Source of the DNA: Phycisphaerae bacterium
GTDB taxonomy: Bacteria; Planctomycetota; Phycisphaerae; Sedimentisphaerales; Anaerobacaceae
DNA: 64,000 nucleotides
Direction: 5' to 3'
Assembly: GCA_012744475.1 (NCBI GenBank)
Contig: JAAYBV010000067.1
Location: forward strand, 1-64,000
Position 1 is the stretch's first letter. Each line of letters opens with the position of its first letter. The position numbers and the translations under genes were made by a program. Shown here one piece after another: positions 17,394 to 26,223 of this stretch. The notes beneath the pieces were generated by a model that made no database searches, had not been told where the DNA came from, and was given only the letters and a program-made list of their open reading frames with translations.

Positions 17394-18103
17394 TGCGCCA
17401 AGTTCAATTGGATGGTCAGATCTTCGGTTCCCACGTCAAGGCCCGCCTCATCGCCTTTCCAGGTCAGTTCAACGGAGTTGGCGGCAATCTGGGTGACGAC
17501 GAACCCTTCGATGAGATCGCCCTGCCGGAGAATCCGGTCGTTGATCATGCAGGCGTTCCCCTCGTCGGATCGCATCACGCTGAGCAGAGCCAGGTTCGCG
17601 ACCTTCTTCTTGATCATCTCGCGTCGAATCAGTGCGGCCTTCGCCCGATCGTCCTGCACCGGGACCGCCTCGTCCTTGGCCGCTCCCATGAGCGCCTCGA
17701 CCTCGAAGGGGTTCTTCGCAAGCTCGGCTACGCCGATCTGAAAGACATCGGAGAACTCATAGAACTTGTTGACGATCTCGTCCATCCGGCTGACCATTTC
17801 CGTACTGACTCCCGTCAACCGGCTGATGGCCGCCTCAATCTTGGCTTCCTCATCCTTGTTGGGCCGGGCCGAGGCCGATTGAGGCCGGCTCTTGTGAATC
17901 ATGTATCCCAGACACAGCAGGCCGATCGCGACCAGAATCGCCACGAGAATCGTGCTCTTGCGGAGGTTCTTGCTGTTGGCCGCAACGGTCAGGAACTCCT
18001 GCGTATCGCCCTTGTTGCGGGCGCTCGTTTCTCCGTGGCCCGGACTTCCGGTCTCATTTCCCGGCATCTCTCCGGGGCTCTGTTCATGCAGAAAAGACAA
18101 CAT
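17390..18103 (-). CDS. GspB/PilP-like inner-membrane assembly protein
   Basis: A 237-aa single-pass protein: cytoplasmic N-terminus of about 60 residues, transmembrane segment TILVAILVAIGLLCLGYMI, then a periplasmic helix-rich region. The C-terminus ends in INDRILRQGDLIEGFVV, which resembles the small beta domain of GspB/GspC/PilP proteins that bridges the inner-membrane complex to the secretin. The position after pilO fits PilP. The assignment is by motif and gene order. GGAG lies seven bases before the ATG. Confidence 0.6.
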   Translation of the reverse strand: MLSFLHEQSPGEMPGNETGSPGHGETSARNKGDTQEFLTVAANSKNLRKSTILVAILVAIGLLCLGYMIHKSRPQSASARPNKDEEAKIEAAISRLTGVSTEMVSRMDEIVNKFYEFSDVFQIGVAELAKNPFEVEALMGAAKDEAVPVQDDRAKAALIRREMIKKKVANLALLSVMRSDEGNACMINDRILRQGDLIEGFVVTQIAANSVELTWKGDEAGLDVGTEDLTIQLNLAQ

Positions 18104-18171
18104 ATGCCAACTCCATCAATCCCCGATCTCGACTACACCTGCGTGCGCTCCTCATGGAACACCCGCCCGGG

Positions 18172-18708
18172 TCACACTGTTTTGTTCTGGAAGAAGATGC
18201 TCAGAATGAACTCGGCGCCAATTTCACCTTGCCCGTCCTTGTTCTTCTCCAGATTGAGTTCCCGAAGCTTCATGATGCGCGGCAGCTTCTCAATCTCCAG
18301 CAGGAACGAATAAAACGCATTGAAGTTGCCGACCAGCTTCATGGTCAGAGGCTGCTCCACGTACCCGTTGTTGTCCTTGCGGACCAGAGTGCGAATGGTC
18401 TTGGGCTGCAACCCCTGTTTCTGGGCGATCACCGTGACCTGTTCGAGAACCTTGTGGATCTCGCTGGTGGGGGGCAGCTTGCTTTCGAAGAAGCGGATCG
18501 CCTCCTCCAGTTGGCTGAGCTGCTTGTTGAGGTCTTCCGCCTTGTTGGTGGCTTCCTCGAACTCGATGAGCTTGGCCCGCTTGCCGTCGACGCGCTGCCG
18601 CGCCACGGCCAAGTGCTGATTGGCGGGTTTAATCATGAATTGGTAGCCCGCCGCCGCCACACCGAGCAACAACACGAAGAAAATGGCTTTTCTAAGGCCG
18701 CTGGTCAT
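18172..18708 (-). CDS. pilO: PilO-like inner-membrane protein
   Basis: A 178-aa bitopic protein: transmembrane segment AIFFVLLLGVAAAGYQFMI, a coiled coil (about residues 40-80) and a ferredoxin-like periplasmic domain containing FNAFYSFLLEIEKLPRIM, a PilO signature. It pairs with PilN to form the alignment subcomplex. I place the start at 18708 because AGGAG is seven bases upstream. The in-frame ATG at 18714 would be only one base from that site. Confidence 0.85.
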   Translation of the reverse strand: MTSGLRKAIFFVLLLGVAAAGYQFMIKPANQHLAVARQRVDGKRAKLIEFEEATNKAEDLNKQLSQLEEAIRFFESKLPPTSEIHKVLEQVTVIAQKQGLQPKTIRTLVRKDNNGYVEQPLTMKLVGNFNAFYSFLLEIEKLPRIMKLRELNLEKNKDGQGEIGAEFILSIFFQNKTV

Positions 18709-18774
18709 AGTCATACTCCTGTCGCCGAGAACCCGTGACGCCGGGTTCTCCGGGTTTGCTGGACCCAATCGAAA

Positions 18775-19494
18775 TTAGAACTGGTAGATGGAGTGTTCGG
18801 CGCGGGATCGAATCTCGTCCACGTCTTCCTTGGTCAGGTGCACTTCGCCGGCCAGCATCGCCTTGAGCTTGAAGTGCCGGAACGAGGTTCCTTCCACCTT
18901 CTTTTCCGCCGACTCCACCAGAACGACATTGTCCAGGAGAAGGGAATTGCCCAGACGCCGGATGTATTCGGCCACCTGAATATCGCTGGGCGCCATGCCC
19001 TCGATGTCCATGTGCGTATCCAGTTTCTCCTCGGCCGAAAGCCTTGCCGCCGACTCATTCCCCTTCCTGCTCTGCGCGGCTTCATATCTGTTCTGGGAAG
19101 ACTTGCCGCGAGCGCTCCCCTTCGACTCCTCCGCCTGACGGACGTCCAGCTTGACCAGAGAAACGCCGACCGGCAGAGTATTCGTCAAGGAGGCCAGAAG
19201 AACGCTGCGCGGCACCGGCTCGATCAGCTCAGCGGTCGTCAGCGCCGTCTTCATCATCTCCTTGCGTTTGGTCTGCAACTCCTCGAACTTCTTGATCGAT
19301 TCCTGCATTCGGGCCATCCTCGCGTTCACCAGCGATTCTTCGGTGCCGCAGGCCCGCTGCCGGATTTTGATCGTGACAAAGGAGCCCCCGAGGGCCGCCA
19401 TCACTACAGAGAACAGCACGAGGCACATCAGATTGGCTCTGCGTGACTCGTTGCTCTGCACATAGTCATCCGGTACGAAATTTATGTTCGGCAT
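18775..19494 (-). CDS. pilN: PilN-like inner-membrane protein
   Basis: A 239-aa protein that begins PNINFVPDDY, the PilN motif that docks to PilM, followed by transmembrane segment MCLVLFSVVMAALGGSFV. The periplasmic domain is interrupted at about residues 125-160 by a charged, low-complexity insert (EESKGSARGKSSQNRYEAAQ) that the typical family member lacks. It lies between pilM and pilO with 45-66 bp spacing, in the standard order. Confidence 0.85.
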   Translation of the reverse strand: MPNINFVPDDYVQSNESRRANLMCLVLFSVVMAALGGSFVTIKIRQRACGTEESLVNARMARMQESIKKFEELQTKRKEMMKTALTTAELIEPVPRSVLLASLTNTLPVGVSLVKLDVRQAEESKGSARGKSSQNRYEAAQSRKGNESAARLSAEEKLDTHMDIEGMAPSDIQVAEYIRRLGNSLLLDNVVLVESAEKKVEGTSFRHFKLKAMLAGEVHLTKEDVDEIRSRAEHSIYQF

Positions 19495-19539
19495 TGCTTC
19501 TCTCCGTCTGCGGAGTCCCTATTGGTTGTCAAACCCCGT

Positions 19540-20478
19540 TCAACACAGGCTCAGACCGAACGCCAGGGCCCAACTGACCTTGTCGCTTCTGCGGTCCAAG
19601 CCGAATCGATCGGGGTCGCTCACAGTCGTGGCCGCCATGCAGTCTCCCATCTGCGCCTGGACCTCCAACTGCCGGGCCACGGTGCGATAGATGTCCGGTT
19701 CCACCGCCAGCCCCGACAGGAAGATCAGACGCTCGATCTGCACATTCTTGTAGGTCGCAAGAAACTGCCGTCGGCCAGCGGTCAGCTCCATCACCAACCG
19801 GCCCACCATGGGCTCTTCCTTGAGCAGCTTGGCCCCGATCGGAACCGAACAGGCGTACAGCGGATTCTTGTGCCGGCTGATCACCATGTTCGTGCAGTCC
19901 GGCTGGATGTCCAACAGCATGACGATGGCATCCAGATCGGTCTTGCGACGACCGAAGAAATGGGCATAGCACGTCGCCAATGCCACCGGCCAGACGCCGA
20001 TGGAGCTGAGGGCAAGACCGGCCCGTTCATAGATCGCCAGGTGGCGGTCGATCACGGCCCGCTCCGTCGCCAACACCATGACGTTGTCCTGCTCCGTGGG
20101 AATGTACTTGATCATGGTGTTCTTCTGAATCGGTTCGAACGGCAGCTTCTGCTTGATCTTGGCAAAGATGGCATCTTCGATCTTGCCGTCGAACTTCTTG
20201 GGCCAGCGAAGGTGATCTACATAGACCTCGTTGGCCGGCAGGGCCGCCACGACCTCTTTGCCCTTGAAGTGTCCGTTTGCGGTCGCCTCGCGCATGACGT
20301 CCACGGCCCAACGCTGCCAGCGGGCCGTCCCGGCGACGATCTCCGCCGGACGATTGACGTACTGACCGGCAAGCAGCAAGGCTTCCTCTGTCCCGTTCGT
20401 CAGTTGCGCGAGCTTCAGGCAGTCATTGCCCAAGTCGACCCCGATAAGATGCGAGCGTTTTTTCAGGAGTCCAAACAT
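19540..20478 (-). CDS. pilM: PilM-like actin-fold assembly protein
   Basis: A 312-aa cytoplasmic ATPase-fold protein. Actin-like signatures are LIGVDLGNDCLKLAQL at the N-terminus and LLDIQPDCTNMVI and IFLSGLAVEPDI further on. PilM binds PilN and nucleates the inner-membrane platform. It is the first gene of the nine-gene minus-strand operon that ends near 12062. It is slightly shorter than many PilM proteins of about 350 aa. Confidence 0.88.
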   Translation of the reverse strand: MFGLLKKRSHLIGVDLGNDCLKLAQLTNGTEEALLLAGQYVNRPAEIVAGTARWQRWAVDVMREATANGHFKGKEVVAALPANEVYVDHLRWPKKFDGKIEDAIFAKIKQKLPFEPIQKNTMIKYIPTEQDNVMVLATERAVIDRHLAIYERAGLALSSIGVWPVALATCYAHFFGRRKTDLDAIVMLLDIQPDCTNMVISRHKNPLYACSVPIGAKLLKEEPMVGRLVMELTAGRRQFLATYKNVQIERLIFLSGLAVEPDIYRTVARQLEVQAQMGDCMAATTVSDPDRFGLDRRSDKVSWALAFGLSLC

Positions 20479-20924
20479 ACCTGTCCGACCTACCTCAATA
20501 CGGGTTGATAGTGCTTACTCTTGTCTCGACTGCCGGCATGTGTTTCAGACTGGCTTCTCATGAACCCCCTCTTTCCCTTTCTTATAGCGCGGCGTTGGTC
20601 CTGGAACTCGATCTTTCGGCAGTGCTACTTCGACCATCCGTGCCGCGCCACTTAAAATATATCAACCGAACACCACGGGACAAAAGGCGGCACGGGAGAT
20701 TGGACCGTTGGAGCGCATTCACAGTCTCCCTTCCGCCGGCGGACATCCGATAACACGGTGAGATGATATCCGCGCCGCCGGAGGCCCTGCGCAGGTCGGT
20801 GGGGACACAGGAACGCGGCATGACTACAAAAAGGGACCTGCCGTTTCGTGGCAGGGCTGGGGGGATGAATTGTTTCGGTGTCTGTCGGTCGGTTCTGGCA
20901 CGCCGCACCCCGACCGGAGCGGCC
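20479..20924. other. Intergenic region upstream of the pil operon
   Basis: About 445 bp between pilM and gpsA on the minus strand. No gene is supported. The stretch near 20650-20690 is locally AT-richer (minus strand TTGATATATTTTAAG) and is the likeliest place for the pil promoter, but no clean -35/-10 pair close to pilM stands out. Confidence 0.4.
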
Positions 20925-21932
20925 TCATTCAGCTTTGAGACGCCGCGTCATCAGGTCCTCAATGGCGGATCGCACCGGTTTGTTCTCGAAAAGGACCTCG
21001 TAAACCGCTCTGGCAATCGGCATTTCCACGTTATATTTGGACGCCAGGGAGGCAACCGACTCGCAGGTCGCGATGCCCTCGACCACGGAATCCGTGGCGC
21101 TCTGGGCTTCGGCCAGAGTCTGCCCCCGGCCGATTCGCTCGCCAAAGGAACGGTTGCGCCCGGACGGCGAAATGCACGTGGTCACCAGATCGCCCAGGCC
21201 CGTCAGCCCGGCGAACGTCTGCTCGGTGGCGCCCATGGCCAGCCCCAGCCGGGTGATCTCCGCCAGTCCACGTGCGAGCAGGGCCGCCTTGGCATTGTCG
21301 CCGGCGCGAACGCCATCGATAATACCCGCGGCGATGGCAATCACATTTTTCATTGCGCCGGCGAGCTCGACTCCCACAACGTCCGGATTTGTATAGACGC
21401 GAAGCCACGGACAGGTGAACGTGCGCTGGACGCGAACGGCCAGCGACGTGTCCACGGAGGCGGCGCACGCCGTCGCCGGCAACCGCCGCGCCAGCTCGTC
21501 GGCGATGGTCGGCCCACTCAGAACCGCGGTGGACACATCTCCGCCCAGCACGTCTGCGAGGACTTGCGTGGGACGCAGCAGCGTGCCGTTCTCGATCCCC
21601 TTGGCCACCGACACAATCGGCACGCCGGAAGGGACATGGGCCTTCAGACGGTTCCAGACGCGGCGCATGTATTGGCATGGCACCGCCGAGACGATCAGGT
21701 CCGCGCCGGTCATGGCATGATCGTCTCGCGCCTCAAAGACGAGCACAACCGGAAGCCTGTAGCCCGGCAGAAACTTCGTGTTCTCGCGTTGGCGTTCGAT
21801 CTCGGCAAGCTGTCCGGCGTCATAGCCCCACATGCGCGTCGGCACGGCCTTCTCGCACAGCAGCATGGCCAGCACGGTTCCCATGCCGCCGTCGCCAACG
21901 ATCGAGACGTTTCGGAATTCTCTCTGTGGCAT
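20925..21932 (-). CDS. gpsA: Glycerol-3-phosphate dehydrogenase [NAD(P)+]
   Basis: A 335-aa cytoplasmic enzyme that reduces dihydroxyacetone phosphate to sn-glycerol 3-phosphate for phospholipids. The N-terminal dinucleotide fold has GDGGMG in place of the more usual GxGxWG. Other signatures are AVPCQYMR, VSVAKGIE, SGPTIADELA and the catalytic-Lys segment ELAGAMKNVIAIAAG, followed by LTGLGDLVTTCISPSGRNR. Length fits the family. It is a single gene on its strand, 140 bp from the next upstream gene. Confidence 0.95.
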   Translation of the reverse strand: MPQREFRNVSIVGDGGMGTVLAMLLCEKAVPTRMWGYDAGQLAEIERQRENTKFLPGYRLPVVLVFEARDDHAMTGADLIVSAVPCQYMRRVWNRLKAHVPSGVPIVSVAKGIENGTLLRPTQVLADVLGGDVSTAVLSGPTIADELARRLPATACAASVDTSLAVRVQRTFTCPWLRVYTNPDVVGVELAGAMKNVIAIAAGIIDGVRAGDNAKAALLARGLAEITRLGLAMGATEQTFAGLTGLGDLVTTCISPSGRNRSFGERIGRGQTLAEAQSATDSVVEGIATCESVASLASKYNVEMPIARAVYEVLFENKPVRSAIEDLMTRRLKAE

Positions 21933-22072
21933 CGCAAAATCCCATTCATGAGGATGGTGACCGATTCATTCGCGACGCATTAGAACCCCGAACGCCTCGC
22001 CTGTCAATTCCAGCGAGGTCACAGCGGAATGGCGAACACGGAGATTCTCCGTATCAGTCGGAGAGCCGTGTG

Positions 22073-22897
22073 TCACTCGCGATACTTCCACGTGAAATTG
22101 CAGACGTCGTCGGTGGTGCCATACAGCCCATCGTACCCGGCGCTGAGGAGGATGAAGGAATCCGGCCGGCAGGGTCGGCTCTGCCCGGGGCTCTTGTCGC
22201 CCATGGTGTTCAGGTAGAACCGCCTGGGATCGGATAGGGGATGCAAGGCGTTGGGCTCGCCCGGCACGCCCAGACCGACGAGCACATGATTGTCCCGGTA
22301 GTCGTAGATGTTCGCCGGATTGTCGGGATCATTCACATCGTGGGCCGTTCCTTCTCGGTCGGCTCGGTAGTAGAGAATTGGCATCCCGGTCTTCTTCCCG
22401 GAGGGGCGCTTCTGCGGATAGGTATCGCAGAGAATGAGAAGACCCTCGTCGAATGGCCCTGTGTTGCCCTTCCCATAGACATCGACCAATCGAAAGGCGT
22501 TGGCGTTCTCGGCCTGGAGGTAGGGTCCCTTCCGCGCCGTCAGGTTGTCCGTATCCGGGTTCCCGGGATAGAGTCGTGCCGCGCCGTTAGGGTCAAGACC
22601 ATCGGCCCGAAAGCCTGACCTGGAATGGAAACCGATCAGGTCTCTGCCCATCACCGCCTCCGCCAGCTTCATCGCTCCGCAGTAGGGTGCACCGGTCGGG
22701 TCATTCGCATCCGAAGGCGGAAAACCCCCGGACTCGTTCGAGAAAAGCTCCAGCGCCGTTTCTATCGAACGCAACTGCGCCAGATGACGGACATCCACGC
22801 TGTGGATAATGATCCGCGACGATATAAGCCAATACACCAACACTGGCACAAGGACCAGTATGAGTATCAGCAAGAGCAACCCTGTATGGTTCCGCAT
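22073..22897 (-). CDS. Membrane-anchored GspG-like protein
   Basis: A 274-aa protein with an N-terminal hydrophobic segment (LLLLILILVLVPVLVYWLI) but no prepilin G|xxxxE cleavage site. The following ~60 residues (LRSIETALELFSNESGGFPP) resemble the post-helix region of GspG pseudopilins. The C-terminus has LNTMGDKSPGQ and ILLSAGYDGLYGTTDDVCNF, which recalls the GspG calcium-loop segment. The frame opens 26 codons earlier, but the ATG at 22897 gives a simple basic leader. Probably an exported, non-polymerising relative of pseudopilins; function unknown. Confidence 0.6.
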   Translation of the reverse strand: MRNHTGLLLLILILVLVPVLVYWLISSRIIIHSVDVRHLAQLRSIETALELFSNESGGFPPSDANDPTGAPYCGAMKLAEAVMGRDLIGFHSRSGFRADGLDPNGAARLYPGNPDTDNLTARKGPYLQAENANAFRLVDVYGKGNTGPFDEGLLILCDTYPQKRPSGKKTGMPILYYRADREGTAHDVNDPDNPANIYDYRDNHVLVGLGVPGEPNALHPLSDPRRFYLNTMGDKSPGQSRPCRPDSFILLSAGYDGLYGTTDDVCNFTWKYRE

Positions 22898-23352
22898 CGC
22901 ATGGCCCTTTCCCAATCGGTCGTTCGCACGCAAACAATCATGCCTTCTGCAAACGACGACGTCAAGTGGAAACAACGCAAAAGAGACCGAGGGCGGACGG
23001 ACGGCAAATGGTGGCGGAATCGAGCCGCGGCTCCTGATCGCTGCTCCTGGGCCCGTCCTGCCCTCTCCGCCTTCGGCGGATCATCTCGACCGCGCTGTCC
23101 TTCTTGTCACCCTGAGCGGAACGAAGTGGAGTCGAAGGGTCTGGCTGCGAAGACGTCAGTCCCTCGGCCCAGGTATGGGACCTTCGAATTGCCGGCAAAT
23201 TGCCACATCCCGGACACCTCCGGGAAGCGCAGACTACAGCCCCTTCGATGCTGGATTCCTCTATGGCGCTTCGCTCCAGTCGGAATGACAATGTGGATGC
23301 GGCAGAGTCACGTGCCCCATATTCCGATCGCGCCCGACGGAGGGCCGTGCCG
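22898..23352. repeat. Intergenic region with REP-like dispersed repeat
   Basis: The 455-bp gap before hflX contains TCACCCTGAGCGGAACGAAG (about 23106-23125) continuing into a GTCGAAGGGTCT segment, and further on CTTCGCTCCAGTCGGAATGA (about 23270-23289). These two motifs are typical halves of REP-like non-coding repeats I know from many environmental bacteria. They are inverted with respect to transcripts and non-coding. No gene is supported here. Confidence 0.5.
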
Positions 23353-24669
23353 TCAGTGTCCGACCGTATCCATGGCGTCGGGTTTGAGGCGGCGCAGTTC
23401 GGGCAACTGGTTTCGCCCCATGCGGACTTCGATGACCACGGAACTTTCGCCGTACTGCTCATCGAGGATCTGTCCGTGCTTGCGGAGAAAGCTGTGGATC
23501 TTGCCGTCGGCCGGACGACTGCGGACGCGCAGCACAACGTCTCCGCCGCGGTAAGACTCCATGACCTTACGGGCCAGCGCATCGAGCCCCCGTCCGCCCC
23601 GCGCGGAGATCGATACGGCATCCGGATAGACCGTCTCAAGCATCTCCAGCGAGCCGATGTCTTTGATGGCATCGATCTTGTTGAGCACAGGCAGCGTAGG
23701 CTTGCCTGCGCAGCCGATCGCATCGAGAACGGCGTGGACCGATTCCATCTGCCCCAGCACATCCTCGTTCGACACGTCGATCACGTGAAGCAGCAGGTCC
23801 GCGTTGACCGCTTCCTCCAGCGTCGCCTTGAACGAGGCCACGAGCTGATGCGGCAGCTTCCGGACAAACCCCACCGTATCGCTGAGGAGTACTTCCACTC
23901 CCTTGGCGGGCGACCACTTCCGCGTGCGCGTGTCCAACGTGGCGAACAGGCGATCCTCGACGAACGCACCCGCATCGGTCAGCGCGTTGAGCAGCGTGCT
24001 CTTGCCCGCGTTGGTGTACCCGACCAGGCAGATCTTGAAGAGGCCGTGTCGGCCCTCGATCTCGCGCAGTCTGCGATCGTCGATCTCCTCCAGTTCCCGC
24101 TTCAGTTCGCTGATCCGCTTGCTGACCAGGCGTCGGTCGATTTCGAGCTGCTGCTCGCCGGGACCGCGCGTACCGATGCCGCCGACGGCGCCGGCCGCCG
24201 TAGCACCTCCGGCGCCCGCAACCGTGTCGAGGTGCGACCACATCTGCGTCAGCCTCGGATACGTGTACTCCAGTTGGGCCAGCTCCACCTGGAGCTTGGC
24301 CTGCTTGGTCTTGGCCCGCGTGGCGAAGATGTCGAGAATCAGCTCGCTGCGGTCCAGCACCTTGGTCTCGGTGATCTTCTCCAGCTCGCGGATCTGGGCC
24401 GGGGACAGGTCGTTGTCAAAGATGATCACGTCGGCCTTGAACCGTCGGACCCGCTGGCCAAGCTGAAGGGCCTTGCCCTTGCCGATATAGGTGGAGGGGT
24501 TGATCGTACGGATTCGCTGCTGAAACCGGTCCGCGACAACCGCTCCGGCACTCTCAGCCAGGGCGGTCAACTCGGCCAGACCATCCGATCCGTTCGATTT
24601 GTACAGGTTCGCGGCCACCAGGATGGCCCGCTCTTTTCTGACTCTCAGCGTCTGACGCAACTTTTCCAA
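23353..24669 (-). CDS. hflX: GTPase HflX
   Basis: About 438 aa. An N-terminal HflX domain (residues ~10-180 with STYIGKGKALQLGQ, VIIFDNDLSPAQ and GIGTRGPGEQQLEIDRRLV) is followed by the GTPase domain: G1 GYTNAGKST, G3 DTVGFV, G4 NKID. HflX binds the 50S subunit and rescues stalled or stressed ribosomes. Start choice: a TTG at 24669 lies 10 bases behind a strong GGGAGGT. A GTG at 24708 is possible but has no comparable site. The gene runs toward gpsA and is divergent from rpsU. Confidence 0.93.
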   Translation of the reverse strand: MEKLRQTLRVRKERAILVAANLYKSNGSDGLAELTALAESAGAVVADRFQQRIRTINPSTYIGKGKALQLGQRVRRFKADVIIFDNDLSPAQIRELEKITETKVLDRSELILDIFATRAKTKQAKLQVELAQLEYTYPRLTQMWSHLDTVAGAGGATAAGAVGGIGTRGPGEQQLEIDRRLVSKRISELKRELEEIDDRRLREIEGRHGLFKICLVGYTNAGKSTLLNALTDAGAFVEDRLFATLDTRTRKWSPAKGVEVLLSDTVGFVRKLPHQLVASFKATLEEAVNADLLLHVIDVSNEDVLGQMESVHAVLDAIGCAGKPTLPVLNKIDAIKDIGSLEMLETVYPDAVSISARGGRGLDALARKVMESYRGGDVVLRVRSRPADGKIHSFLRKHGQILDEQYGESSVVIEVRMGRNQLPELRRLKPDAMDTVGH

Positions 24670-24836
24670 GTATAGGCATACCTCCCAAGAATACAGGCAG
24701 AATAGCACGTTTTCGGTGGTTTTTCAAGCCTGGCCGAGGCCCAGAGAGGCGAATTCCGCGTTGCGGGCGCGTCCGACCAGGCCCCACGCCAGGCCTATAA
24801 TCTGCCGAAAAAGCGACCCGGCTCGCGATTTTGGCC

Positions 24837-24865
24837 TTGCAAACGCGTGACCGACCGATTAGGTT
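24837..24865 (+). promoter_or_regulatory. Putative rpsU promoter
   Basis: TTGCAA (24837-24842) and TAGGTT (24860-24865) are spaced by 17 nt, leaving a leader of about 85 nt before rpsU. Called on consensus only. Confidence 0.35.
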
Positions 24866-24956
24866 AACTGGTTCACGCGTTGTGTCGAAGTTGGGAGTAC
24901 GTGCTCCCGCAAGTTCGGGTTTGTGGCTGGATAGCCGTTGTTAAGGAGTCCCCTGA

Positions 24957-25133
24957 GTGTTGAAAGTCAAGGTGCGTACAGGCGAGTCGGTACAGCAAAT
25001 GATCAGGCGCTTCAAGAAGCTCTGCGAGAAAGAGGGCCTGATTCGTGACATGAAACGCAACGCGTATTACGAGAAGCCCTCCGAGCGCGAACGCCGACGC
25101 ATGCGAAAAGCCCAACGGGCGGCAAGACGCTAA
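24957..25133 (+). CDS. rpsU: 30S ribosomal protein S21
   Basis: A 58-aa basic protein with a GTG start. The sequence contains LKVKVRTGESVQQMIRRFKK and ends in KPSERERRRMRKAQRAARR, the S21 pattern. AAGGAG at 24943-24948 lies eight bases upstream of the GTG. S21 binds the 30S platform near the anti-Shine-Dalgarno of 16S rRNA and aids initiation. The gene is short enough to be missed by length cut-offs. Confidence 0.95.
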   Translation: MLKVKVRTGESVQQMIRRFKKLCEKEGLIRDMKRNAYYEKPSERERRRMRKAQRAARR

Positions 25134-25258
25134 CCCACCGCGTCTTTGCTATCTCCCCCCCGAAGTCCATCCGAGCAGATACGAGTTTCCCCTCGCTCTG
25201 CTCGGTTTCTGTTTGTTCCGATGGCAGGCTCCGCAACCGCCCAGTCTCTGCGCCGATG

Positions 25259-26197
25259 TCACCTGCATGATTCCTGCTCGACCGCTTGAGGGTGGTCGTC
25301 CGAGACCGCACCGAGATCGGCGGCACGAGCGTTGGAGACCACCTGTTCGACGGTCTTGCAGCCCGGTATGACACACGAGACCGCCGGATGTTGCAGGCAC
25401 CATGCCAAGGCCCACTGCGCCATGGGAACGCCCTCGGGGACCTCCTTGCGAACCTCTTCGACCTGCTCGGCCATGTTGCGCCGCTGCTCGTCACTCTGCC
25501 AGACGGCCCGGACATCCGTCCGGCCGAACCGGGCGTCTTTGCCGTACTTGCCGCTCAGAAAGCCGCTGGCCAGAGGGACGCGAGCCAATACGCCAAGCCC
25601 CTGTGAGAGCGCTGCATCGAAGAACTGTCCTTCCGCCTTCCGTTGGAGTCGATTGTAGACGACCTGGATAGCGCCGGCCCCCATATCGGAAGCCTGGTCC
25701 ACCTGATGTGTCCCCCGATAGCTGCTGCTGATCGATACGCCGAGATGCCGCACGACGCCCGATTCGACCTGCTCTCGCAACATCTCCCACAATCCCGGCG
25801 TGCCGAACATCGCATCGGTCCCGCTGTGGAACTGGTACAGGTCGATGTAGTCCGTCTGTAGCGCCTCGAGCGAAGCCTCCAATTGCCCTCGAACGAGCGC
25901 GGGTTCATAGACGTCGTCCCGCTCGAACCGCCGCTTGAACCGGTGGCCGAACTTGGTCGCCACAATCCACTGGTCACGCCGGCCCTTGATTGCCTGCCCG
26001 ATGAGCCGCTCGGAGAGGTGATCGCCGTAGCACTCGGCGGTGTCGATCAGGTTGATGCCCAACTCGGCGGCCTTGTCCACCATCGCGTCGACCTCGGCCT
26101 GTTCGAAGGTCTTGCCCCACTCGCCACCAAGCTGCCATGTCCCTAAGCCCACGACCGATACCTTCAACCCTGTCTTGCCCAAGCGTCGATACTTCAT
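25259..26197 (-). CDS. Aldo/keto reductase
   Basis: A 312-aa NADPH-dependent TIM-barrel oxidoreductase. It begins MKYRRLGKTGLKVSVVGLG, and the catalytic Asp and Tyr are in NLIDTAECYGDHLSE. Lys follows in WIVATKFG, and His is probably in YIDLYQFHS. The C-terminal GCKTVEQVVSNARA is the cofactor-binding end. An upstream frame extension lacks an ATG. It lies 26 bp after the exported isomerase-fold protein and is probably co-transcribed with it, which points to sugar metabolism. Substrate unknown. Confidence 0.9.
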   Translation of the reverse strand: MKYRRLGKTGLKVSVVGLGTWQLGGEWGKTFEQAEVDAMVDKAAELGINLIDTAECYGDHLSERLIGQAIKGRRDQWIVATKFGHRFKRRFERDDVYEPALVRGQLEASLEALQTDYIDLYQFHSGTDAMFGTPGLWEMLREQVESGVVRHLGVSISSSYRGTHQVDQASDMGAGAIQVVYNRLQRKAEGQFFDAALSQGLGVLARVPLASGFLSGKYGKDARFGRTDVRAVWQSDEQRRNMAEQVEEVRKEVPEGVPMAQWALAWCLQHPAVSCVIPGCKTVEQVVSNARAADLGAVSDDHPQAVEQESCR

Positions 26198-26223
26198 AGC
26201 ATCGAGTCTCTTTCGAAGGCCGC

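Noticed and set aside
20700-21000. Small open frames between pilM and gpsA
   Set aside because: Short, no start signals, and overlapping on both strands.
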